DNA from: Bifidobacteriaceae bacterium
Lineage (GTDB): Bacteria > Actinomycetota > Actinomycetes > Actinomycetales > Bifidobacteriaceae
Length of the DNA stretch: 7,729 nucleotides
Direction of reading: 5' to 3'
Assembly: GCA_030530905.1 (NCBI GenBank)
Contig: JAUMUB010000048.1
Span: 1-7,729, forward strand
Made by a program: the position numbers and the translations under genes. Below are positions 1 to 6,387 of this stretch, one piece after another. The notes beneath the pieces are model-generated. The model did no database searches, was not told the DNA's origin, and saw nothing but the letters and a program-made list of their open reading frames with translations. Position 1 is the stretch's first letter. Every line of letters begins with the position of its first letter.

Positions 1-2
1 GA

Positions 3-284
3 CAAGGTCAGATGGGACAAATGAATAATAATTCTAATAACAGCTCATCAGATAATTCATCTTCTAACGACTCATCAGACAGTAGCTCATCTTCAGGAGA
101 TTCGAATAATGCTATGGGTCAGCAGCCTCCTACTGCTCCAAATGGCAACTCATCTAACATGGGTCCTAACGGTGGAACAAATAATAGCTCCAGTCAGAGC
201 AGTTCTTCAGGAACTTCTAGCACACAAGGTTCTACTACCACAACATCTGACACCAACACTTCATCTACTACACAAACTGCGTAA
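3..284 (+). CDS. C-terminal low-complexity tail of an unidentified protein (5' partial)
   Basis: The reading frame is open from the left edge and ends in TAA at 282-284. An in-frame ATG exists at 12, but the codons before it (Gln-Gly-Gln) continue the same Gly-Gln-Met pattern that follows it, and no ribosome binding site fits in the 11 bases available. I therefore read this as the end of a longer protein. The visible 93 residues are almost entirely Ser, Asn, Thr, Gly and Gln, with a short Pro-containing stretch in the middle (QQPPTAPNGN), no hydrophobic segment, no LPxTG motif and no recognisable domain. Such tails are typical of extracytoplasmic linkers or disordered ends of surface or secreted proteins, so an envelope location is plausible but not shown. 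The protein cannot be identified from this fragment. A perfect hairpin begins 24 bases after the stop. Confidence 0.6.
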   Translation, partial: QGQMGQMNNNSNNSSSDNSSSNDSSDSSSSSGDSNNAMGQQPPTAPNGNSSNMGPNGGTNNSSSQSSSSGTSSTQGSTTTTSDTNTSSTTQTA

Positions 285-307
285 TGATACATTAACGCAC
301 ATATCTT

Positions 308-341
308 AGAGCTGGTATACCTACTTAGGTATACCAGCTCT
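308..341 (+). terminator. Strong perfect hairpin, probable terminator of the left-edge gene
   Basis: Arms 308-321 and 328-341 are exact inverted complements (14 bp, core GGTATACC) around the 6-base loop TACTTA. The hairpin lies between the stop at 284 and the ATG at 359 and would be very stable in RNA. It is not followed by a proper T-run on either strand (TCTTGTAAAC on plus). As an intrinsic terminator it is therefore imperfect, and a DNA-level operator or an RNA leader element for the next gene are alternatives. Confidence 0.55.
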
Positions 342-358
342 CTTGTAAACTAGCATAT

Positions 359-751
359 ATGACAGATACAGCATTTGATGAGCAATTAAATTGGGTACAT
401 TCCAAACTAAATAATGCGCCAGAGCATGAAACATACGTGAATAATATTTTGCAATGGGTGCATGAAGAATACCCAGACTTAGAGCCAGTTATTAAATGGA
501 ACCAGCCAATGTACTTACTCAATGGCACATTTATTATCGGCTTTAGTGTGGCATCAAAGCACATGTCGATTGCTCCTGAGGGTGAAATCACCGATAGATT
601 CCGACAGGAACTCGAAGAAACTGGAATGGAACCGACAAAGAAATTCTGCAGATTCTTTTATAACAAGGAACCTCGCCTAGATATTTTGAAATTGCTTATT
701 GATACGAATATTCGTGAAAAGCAAAACTGCACTTCTTTTTGGAGACCATAA
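359..751 (+). CDS. DUF1801 / YdhG-like (iron-chaperone-like) small protein
   Basis: This is a 130-residue soluble protein without signal peptide or membrane segment. Its sequence fits the DUF1801 (YdhG/YjhG-type) family, which adopts a frataxin-like fold. The family hallmarks are the block IKWNQPMY at residues 45-52, then GTFIIGFSVASKHMSIAPE at 56-74, and a basic-aromatic C-terminal part with KKFCRFFYNKEP at 94-105. In Bacillus subtilis a member (YdhG, called Fra) is described as an iron chaperone for Fe-S and haem synthesis. That role is borrowed and not demonstrated for this more distant protein. ATG 359 is the only possible start, since an in-frame stop lies at 326-328. No Shine-Dalgarno sequence is visible before it; the 17 bases between the hairpin and the ATG are AT-rich, so translation may be leaderless or SD-independent. 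It is monocistronic by appearance, with a terminator 58 bases after the stop. Confidence 0.85.
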   Translation: MTDTAFDEQLNWVHSKLNNAPEHETYVNNILQWVHEEYPDLEPVIKWNQPMYLLNGTFIIGFSVASKHMSIAPEGEITDRFRQELEETGMEPTKKFCRFFYNKEPRLDILKLLIDTNIREKQNCTSFWRP

Positions 752-809
752 CCCTATCACATAATTACAGCAATATGACATACAGCTAATATTGATTCTA
801 TTTTCTTCT

Positions 810-845
810 GGCATTATCAAGATTTCTCTTGATAATGCCTTTTTA
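810..845 (+). terminator. Rho-independent terminator after the DUF1801 gene
   Basis: A perfect 12-bp stem, 810-821 (GGCATTATCAAG) with 828-839, encloses a 6-base loop ATTTCT, extendable by one A-T pair. It is followed directly by five T residues at 840-844 on the plus strand. There is no T-run on the opposite side, so it acts in the plus direction. It insulates the DUF1801 gene from the YhgE/Pip operon that starts about 70 bases downstream. Confidence 0.85.
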
Positions 846-870
846 TATACACTGCCCGTATTAAGATACT
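842..870 (+). promoter_or_regulatory. Possible promoter of the YhgE/Pip-TetR operon
   Basis: A weak sigma-70-type pair is visible: TTTATA at 842-847 (4 of 6 matches to TTGACA) and GATACT at 865-870 (4 of 6 matches to TATAAT), separated by 17 bases. Transcription would begin near 877, just before the palindrome at 881-899. A promoter must lie somewhere between the terminator at 810-844 and the start codon at 916, but this exact assignment is tentative because the -35 overlaps the terminator T-run. Confidence 0.3.
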
Positions 871-880
871 ATTCTCGTAG

Positions 881-899
881 CGATACGGTAAACGTATCG
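881..899. promoter_or_regulatory. Palindromic operator candidate for the TetR-family regulator
   Basis: CGATACG at 881-887 and CGTATCG at 893-899 are perfect inverted repeats around GTAAA. The total length of 19 bp is typical of TetR-family operators. It lies after the presumed -10 region and four bases before the AGGAG site, a position where bound repressor would block initiation or elongation. Further half-site-like pieces occur upstream: CGTAT at 857-861 and GATAC at 865-869. The only TetR-family gene in the window is the third gene of this operon, so autoregulated repression is the simplest reading. I found no second full copy elsewhere in the window. Confidence 0.6.
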
Positions 900-902
900 A
901 TT

Positions 903-907
903 AGGAG
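903..907 (+). promoter_or_regulatory. Ribosome binding site deciding the start at 916
   Basis: AGGAG at 903-907 is a near-consensus Shine-Dalgarno sequence with an 8-base spacer to ATG 916. The upstream in-frame GTG (907-909) shares its first base with this motif and so cannot be served by it. Confidence 0.8.
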
Positions 908-915
908 TGGATGAT

Positions 916-3564
916 ATGAGGCAAATATTACTTATAGCAATGCGTGATTTTCGTAGGATTTTACGCGTTCCAGCAGCACTGCTGATCACTATAGGAATTA
1001 CATTTATTCCCGCACTATATGCGTGGATAAACACCTTAGGTTTTTGGGATCCTTATAACAACACCTCAAATATTAGTGTCACTGTAGCCAACACTGATGT
1101 AGGAGCATATAACACTCTTACTGGAGATATCAATATTGGAAAATCAATTATCCAGCAACTGAAAAAAAATAATAATCTTGGATGGAAATTCGTCAGCAAA
1201 CAAGAAGCCCTAGACTCCGTTCAATCTGGAAATAGCTACGCCTCTATTATTATTCCTAAAGACTTCAGCAAACAAATCAGCAATATTGTCACAGATAAAA
1301 AATCAAATCCACACGTCGATTATTACGTTAATCAGAAAGCAAACGGACTAGCAGCTAAAATAACCGATTCAGGCGTAAACACGCTAGACAGCACTATTAA
1401 TAGCAGTTTCGTTGCCACAGTAAGCCAAGTATTATCCACAAAAGTTAATGAATTACTCAATACAACCACCACTTCCATTGACGAGTATCAAACCAATATT
1501 GCACAACACTTACAAGACACAAAAAGCAAACTCGAAAATAGTGTTGAAAAAATAGAAGAACTTGAAAAAGACTTATCAAATACGCCAACAAAAATAAACA
1601 AACTCAACCAACAATTACAAGCACTTAATAGAAAAAATGATGATGCCGCACAATTACTACAAAACGCATCTACAACTCTTCAAACAGCGCAAACAACACT
1701 TAATAACACTAATCAAACAATTAGCAACGGTATAAACAACTCAAGTACACTGCTCACACATGCAAGTAACACTACTTCAATGCAAGCAGGCTCTATTCTC
1801 ACGCGAGCAAATAATGCGCAAACTCAGGTAAGCAATGTGCTGCAAGATATGAAAGATTTAAATGCGCAAGCACAGCAACTTCTCGACGAACTACAGGCAA
1901 CACCAGTAGTTGGCTCAAGCAATATTATTCAAAACATTAGCACGCAAAACAAAACATTATCCGATAATATTACGCAAATTCAGTCCATTAACACTGACAT
2001 TATTTCCTTAAATAACCAAAGTCAAAGTACTTTGCAAGCATTGCAAAAGGCAACACAAAACTCTATTAACAGCACGCAGCAACTACAAAATACTCTATCA
2101 ACCTCGGCCGTACCACAGTTGCAGAATACCTTAGGATTGCTTAGCAATAACACTGCCACTTTAAGCACCCATATTTCAAACAACTCTATGAGCATTGCTC
2201 AAGCGCAAACGTTATTAGAGCAAATAAATCAATCAGCACAAAGCGCAAAGCAGGCGTTAGAATCAACTCGTCAAGGGCTACAAAATACAATCAGCACAAT
2301 CGACACCATTTCCACCGATATAACAGCAATTAACGCAAGCTCTAGCATACACAAACTTATTGGTAATAATGAATCAATTAACACAGACGCTTTAGCAACA
2401 TTCATGTTTTCACCTACAAGCGTTCGAACCCACAAACTTTACTCAGTAAAAGCATACGGTATCGGACTTGCACCATTATTCCTATCCTTATCCTTATGGG
2501 TTGGCACATTCATGCTTATGTCTTTAGTCAGAATCGAAGTTGATGACGATGACATTGATGAAGAACTCAGCACAAGCCAAAAATATTTGGGTCGCTGGAT
2601 ATTCCTCGCAACAATCGCAATATCACAGTCTATTGTTGTTGCAATCGGCGAAATTATTATCACCAAAAATATTGCACACCCTGGAATATTAATACTCACA
2701 AGCATACTAAGTTCAATCGTTTTCATCAGCATTCAATACGGTTTATCAAGTACGTTCATGATGATTGGAAAAGGAATATGCATAGTACTCATGTTTATTC
2801 AAATTCCAGGAGCCTCAGGCTTATATCCTATTGAAATGATGCCATCATTCCTACGATCACTGCGCCCTTGGTTGCCATTCACCTATTCTATTAATGCCAT
2901 TCGCGAAACTATTGCAGGATATTACAATAATTATTGGATTACCAATATTTGCATACTACTCGTTTTCGCAATAATAGCCTTCATAATCGGCTTACTCATC
3001 CGCCCTGCAATGGCAAATCTGAATTACATGTTCACTCAGCAGCTTCAAGAAAGTGATATTTTCACAATCGAAGAATTCCACACTGCACGAAAGGAATACA
3101 AACTTTCGCAGCTTATACAATTATCAACTAACTCTCAAAAGTATCGAACTACTTTAGAAATGAAGGCTGCACGTTTCAAACACTTATATCCAATTATGAT
3201 TATTGGAGCTGCAAGCCTTGCTATTATCATGCCATTTATACTGGGAATAACAACCAGATTCTCAAATGACACCAAAATTATCACGCTTGGATTATGGGTG
3301 CTATGGCTTGCGATAACAACTGGATTCCTACTCACAATTGAATATATTCACAACAATATTAACCGTGCAATCGCATTGGGTAGGCTGAGCGACAAGAACA
3401 TTCAATCGCTTATGCTCCAATACAGCGACCCTCTGCAATATTTCAAAAACCGATCTTCAAGAATAACTCCTGCTGAAACAGAAGAAGTTGAGCTAGAAAA
3501 TGTAATAACGCCGCAAAATCAAGTAGATACTACAACTAATAATGAGGGTGATCGCAATGAATAA
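916..3564 (+). CDS. YhgE/Pip-domain membrane protein with C-terminal extension (first paralogue)
   Basis: This 882-residue polytopic membrane protein belongs to the YhgE/Pip (phage infection protein) family. TM1 is at about residues 19-39, followed by the family signature FWDPY (43-47) and VTVANTDVG (55-63). An extracytoplasmic domain of about 475 residues has a Gln/Asn/Ser/Thr-rich, predicted coiled-coil centre (about 175-475). The C-terminal YhgE/Pip block starts at SPTSVRTHKLYS (499-510), with TMs near 516-538, 560-582, 588-608, 614-634 and 676-697. Unlike its neighbour it continues for about 185 residues: a cytoplasmic segment, two further TMs (757-779, 788-808) and a polar tail. The molecular function of the family is unsettled; some members are phage receptors (Lactococcus Pip, Bacillus YueB), and the C-terminal half resembles ABC-2-type permease regions. 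I chose ATG 916 because AGGAG at 903-907 sits 8 bases upstream; the in-frame GTG at 907 overlaps that site. Downstream it overlaps the next gene. Confidence 0.88.
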   Translation: MRQILLIAMRDFRRILRVPAALLITIGITFIPALYAWINTLGFWDPYNNTSNISVTVANTDVGAYNTLTGDINIGKSIIQQLKKNNNLGWKFVSKQEALDSVQSGNSYASIIIPKDFSKQISNIVTDKKSNPHVDYYVNQKANGLAAKITDSGVNTLDSTINSSFVATVSQVLSTKVNELLNTTTTSIDEYQTNIAQHLQDTKSKLENSVEKIEELEKDLSNTPTKINKLNQQLQALNRKNDDAAQLLQNASTTLQTAQTTLNNTNQTISNGINNSSTLLTHASNTTSMQAGSILTRANNAQTQVSNVLQDMKDLNAQAQQLLDELQATPVVGSSNIIQNISTQNKTLSDNITQIQSINTDIISLNNQSQSTLQALQKATQNSINSTQQLQNTLSTSAVPQLQNTLGLLSNNTATLSTHISNNSMSIAQAQTLLEQINQSAQSAKQALESTRQGLQNTISTIDTISTDITAINASSSIHKLIGNNESINTDALATFMFSPTSVRTHKLYSVKAYGIGLAPLFLSLSLWVGTFMLMSLVRIEVDDDDIDEELSTSQKYLGRWIFLATIAISQSIVVAIGEIIITKNIAHPGILILTSILSSIVFISIQYGLSSTFMMIGKGICIVLMFIQIPGASGLYPIEMMPSFLRSLRPWLPFTYSINAIRETIAGYYNNYWITNICILLVFAIIAFIIGLLIRPAMANLNYMFTQQLQESDIFTIEEFHTARKEYKLSQLIQLSTNSQKYRTTLEMKAARFKHLYPIMIIGAASLAIIMPFILGITTRFSNDTKIITLGLWVLWLAITTGFLLTIEYIHNNINRAIALGRLSDKNIQSLMLQYSDPLQYFKNRSSRITPAETEEVELENVITPQNQVDTTTNNEGDRNE
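3544..3553 (+). promoter_or_regulatory. Ribosome binding site of the second YhgE/Pip gene
   Basis: GAGGGTGATC lies inside the end of the upstream gene and resembles the extended anti-SD complement AGGAGGTGATC. It ends 3 bases before ATG 3557; its GAGGG core is 8 bases away. This favours 3557 over the in-frame ATG at 3542, which precedes the motif. Confidence 0.7.
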
Positions 3565-5719
3565 TATTATAAAAATTTTTGTTGGAGATATTCACCGCAT
3601 TACTAAAACACTTATCGGCAACATCATCTGCATTGGACTTATTCTCATACCAGCATTATTCTCCTGGTATAACATCGGCGCAAACTGGGATCCGTTTGCC
3701 AATATGAAAAACCTCAATGTTGCAGTGGCGAACACCGACAAAGGATATAAAAGCGATCTTGTGCCTATAACAATAAATGTTGGCGATAATATCGTGAATC
3801 AGTTGCGAGCAAATACGCAAATGAATTGGACTATCACCAATAGTAGCGATGCAATTGAAGGAACTAAATCTGGTAAATATTATGCGGCAATTATTATTCC
3901 TAATAATTTCAGCAAAAAGATGATGACGTTCTTTTCTGAAGACAATCATCAGGCATTACTCGACTACTACACCAACGAAAAACTCAATGCTGTTGCACCA
4001 AAATTCACTGGTCAAGGAGCACAATCCTTATCGCGCCAAGTGAATACAGTATTCGCAAAAACAATCACAGAAACAGCACTTGAGATTGCAAGTGGTCTTA
4101 GTGAGAATTTACAATCACCGTCAAGTATGCAGCTTTTAGCCAATCTCAATAATCATATTGATTCTGCGGCAACTCAACTCGACAATATCGCAAACACGCT
4201 TACTTCTTACACAGCATTGAACTCAAGCGCAGATTCCATTATCACTACTTCGAATAAGCTGATACATTCTAGCGTGCGGCAAGGCATGAAACTTACAAAG
4301 GATGCTCAGCAAACCCAACAAAGTCTTGCCAGCACTAAAGGTATTATTACCAATACTTCAAATGCAATTCAGGCGGCATTAGCAAGCAGTAACAGTAGCT
4401 TTCAGGCAGTTGCACAAAATATTAACAACGTCTACGATAGCGCAACCAACACTGCAAATGATTCGCAAAAATTCATTGACCAGCAGGCTTCACTTGTGCA
4501 AGAACAGATTGACGCTTATCAAAAACTTTACGACAATCTCGTCTCACTTGTTGGAGCTAATAGTACGGCTGCAAAGCAAATGCAGTCTTTAATCAACAAC
4601 CTTAAGCGCGTACACTCCACGCTTGTTAACGCATCACAATCATTGCAAAACAATACGAGCACCGTTAGTGACACTCGTAAGGACGTGCAAAAAGCAAGCA
4701 AACAAGCAAGCGATACTATTGCTTCCATTACAAAAGACTACCAAACTAATTTAGAACCACAATTGTCAAAAGTATCGAAACAATTCCAAACACTAGGAGC
4801 AACAAATAGCAATATCACATCGAATTTAAATCGCATAAACCAATCTGCCGATAGCACAAGTGCAAAAATGCATAATGCTATTGCTGCAATTAACACTTCA
4901 CTTAACACCACAGCTCAAGAGGCACGAACCAACGCTAATAATCTACGCGATTTTCACAACAAGCTACAAACAGCTTTGCAGAGCGAAGATATTAACCAAA
5001 TTAAAGCAGTACTACAAAATGATGCTACTACCTTATCTGCTAAAATCGCTTCTCCAGTGAGCATTAATCGCACTGTCGTATACCCTATCCCTACATTTGG
5101 CGCAGCCTTATCTCCTTTATACACTTTCGTGCCATTATGGTTTGGGGTAATGCTCTTATCCCTCGCACTGAAAATCAAAGTGGGTTCAAAATCGCAGGAA
5201 GATTTAGAAAATCCAAAAGCATACCAATTATTCTTAGGACGTTATATCACATTCCTTTCTCTATCGCTTTTACAAACCACACTCACTTGCGGCGGCACCC
5301 TATTGTTCTTAAAACTCAACGCGGTACATCCTTGGCTATTTATGCTCACAGGCTGGCTGAGTAGCATAACATTCTGCACCATCGTATTTACGCTCTCATA
5401 CTGTTTTGGCAATATTGGCAAAGCAGCATGTATTGTACTGCTTATTTTCCAAACCTCTGCAACAGGCTCAGCCTACCCTATACAGCTGGTCTCCGGATTC
5501 ATGCAAGCGTTAAGCCCATTTTTCCCTATAACCTACAGCACCCGAGCAATACGCGCTGCCATTTCAGGAATTTACGGTAACGAGTATTGGTCATCAATGC
5601 TCACACTGATTATTTTTATTCTGCCGTTCCTCATTTTTGGATTGCTATTCAACCGAATTCTAACCAAACTCAATGAGCCGCTTGAAGAAAAAATAGAAAG
5701 CACAAAAATTCTACTCTAA
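3557..5719 (+). CDS. YhgE/Pip-domain membrane protein (second paralogue)
   Basis: This 720-residue protein is a paralogue of the preceding gene product. TM1 is at about residues 19-38, then the signatures NWDPF (43-47) and VAVANTDKG (55-63). The extracytoplasmic domain runs to about 515, with a Gln/Asn/Ser/Thr-rich helical centre (about 190-490). The C-terminal block begins with SPVSINRTVVYPIP (499-512) and has five TMs near 516-539, 561-585, 594-613, 620-640 and 680-702. It ends soon after the last TM, which is the usual family architecture, so it lacks the extra two-TM extension of the first paralogue. Aligned blocks such as DYYVNQKANG versus DYYTNEKLNA, and FTYSINAIRETIAG versus ITYSTRAIRAAISG, show the shared origin. 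The start at 3557 overlaps the upstream stop (3562-3564) by 8 bases, which implies translational coupling and roughly matched production, as expected of complex partners. The substrate or role is unknown; a phage-receptor relationship is known for some family members. Confidence 0.88.
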   Translation: MNNIIKIFVGDIHRITKTLIGNIICIGLILIPALFSWYNIGANWDPFANMKNLNVAVANTDKGYKSDLVPITINVGDNIVNQLRANTQMNWTITNSSDAIEGTKSGKYYAAIIIPNNFSKKMMTFFSEDNHQALLDYYTNEKLNAVAPKFTGQGAQSLSRQVNTVFAKTITETALEIASGLSENLQSPSSMQLLANLNNHIDSAATQLDNIANTLTSYTALNSSADSIITTSNKLIHSSVRQGMKLTKDAQQTQQSLASTKGIITNTSNAIQAALASSNSSFQAVAQNINNVYDSATNTANDSQKFIDQQASLVQEQIDAYQKLYDNLVSLVGANSTAAKQMQSLINNLKRVHSTLVNASQSLQNNTSTVSDTRKDVQKASKQASDTIASITKDYQTNLEPQLSKVSKQFQTLGATNSNITSNLNRINQSADSTSAKMHNAIAAINTSLNTTAQEARTNANNLRDFHNKLQTALQSEDINQIKAVLQNDATTLSAKIASPVSINRTVVYPIPTFGAALSPLYTFVPLWFGVMLLSLALKIKVGSKSQEDLENPKAYQLFLGRYITFLSLSLLQTTLTCGGTLLFLKLNAVHPWLFMLTGWLSSITFCTIVFTLSYCFGNIGKAACIVLLIFQTSATGSAYPIQLVSGFMQALSPFFPITYSTRAIRAAISGIYGNEYWSSMLTLIIFILPFLIFGLLFNRILTKLNEPLEEKIESTKILL

Positions 5720-5760
5720 GTGCTCCAAATATTCCCTATCCTCGCTGAGAAGTTTTAACA

Positions 5761-6354
5761 ATGACAATGAATAAGAAATCTCAAGAAAAAGAAGAAATTA
5801 ATAACAAAATTCTTGATACTGCAATGCAAATTGCGGTAACTCGCGGACTTGAAGCAATAACTATTGAAGAAGTTGCTCGATGCAGTGGTGTTGCAAAAAC
5901 AACAATTTATCGTCGTTACAAGAATAAAGATGATTTACTTTCTCACATGGAATTATCGCATACTCAACTTAACCATGAACATCTTAGTGTAGAACCAACG
6001 CATAAAAACCTACGTGATGTTATTGCATACATTATGAACGAGCTTATGCAATCAATCAATATGCAGCTTGTTGCAATGGCGATTGCTTCTCATGATGATC
6101 GTCTTATTCAAATCGTACGAAAATATGCTTACAACTCTTTACAGTATTTTGATGAGTATATTGCCAATGGGATTAAAGAAAATATTTTTAAACCCAACAC
6201 TGACCCATCTTTCTTATACTGCACTATTATCGGCATTATTGCCATGTATCAACTATTTCCCATTAAATCACAGAATAAAAGAAACAAAAACGCATATATT
6301 ACTGATGAGATAACAGAACTTATTTGGAACCGTATTACTATTACTTCACAATAA
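5761..6354 (+). CDS. TetR/AcrR-family transcriptional regulator
   Basis: This 197-residue protein has an N-terminal TetR DNA-binding domain. A helix at about residues 12-29 is followed by the helix-turn-helix ITIEEVARCSGVAKTTIYRRY (33-53, with one residue beyond the shown limit trimmed in practice: core EEVARCSGVAKTTIYRRY at 36-53) and the KNKDDLL cap (54-60). The mainly helical C-terminal half (about 80-170) should form the ligand pocket and dimer interface; its ligand cannot be read from sequence. The gene lies 41 bases after the second YhgE/Pip gene on the same strand with no terminator between, so co-transcription is likely. TetR genes beside YhgE/Pip genes are a familiar arrangement, and the palindrome at 881-899 is the natural target. 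ATG 5761 has a modest GAGAAG site at 5747-5752 with 8-base spacing; the ATG at 5767 is a less well spaced alternative. No intrinsic terminator is evident after the stop. Confidence 0.92.
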   Translation: MTMNKKSQEKEEINNKILDTAMQIAVTRGLEAITIEEVARCSGVAKTTIYRRYKNKDDLLSHMELSHTQLNHEHLSVEPTHKNLRDVIAYIMNELMQSINMQLVAMAIASHDDRLIQIVRKYAYNSLQYFDEYIANGIKENIFKPNTDPSFLYCTIIGIIAMYQLFPIKSQNKRNKNAYITDEITELIWNRITITSQ

Positions 6355-6387
6355 CATGCGAAAATAACGCTTAGACTACTGTGATAT

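Noticed and set aside
279..298. Imperfect hairpin across the stop codon of the left-edge gene
   Set aside because: The stem GCGTAATG/CATTAACGC has a bulge and a 3-base loop with no T-run; the nearby hairpin at 308-341 is far stronger.
771..794. CAATAT/ATATTG inverted repeat with 12-base spacer
   Set aside because: Six AT-rich base pairs with a wide spacer are expected by chance in this composition, and it lies inside the presumed 3' untranslated region of the DUF1801 gene.
907..915. GTG at 907 as start of the first YhgE/Pip gene
   Set aside because: It overlaps the AGGAG motif at 903-907, which is ideally spaced for ATG 916; the three extra residues add nothing conserved.
1438..2340. Tandem DNA repeat in the Gln/Asn-rich region
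   Set aside because: The repetition is in amino-acid composition only; I see no exact DNA unit of constant length.
2439..2732. Antisense and shifted-frame ORFs inside the two YhgE/Pip genes
   Set aside because: They lie wholly inside strongly supported genes, have no ribosome binding site or recognisable domain, and follow from the codon composition of the true frame.
3542..3556. ATG at 3542 as start of the second YhgE/Pip gene
   Set aside because: It lies before the Shine-Dalgarno-like GAGGGTGATC; ATG 3557 is correctly spaced and gives an N-terminus aligned with the first paralogue (FWDPY and NWDPF both at residues 43-47).
5720..5760. Separate promoter for the TetR gene
   Set aside because: The 41-base gap shows no convincing -35/-10 pair and no palindrome like that at 881-899; co-transcription with the upstream genes is simpler.
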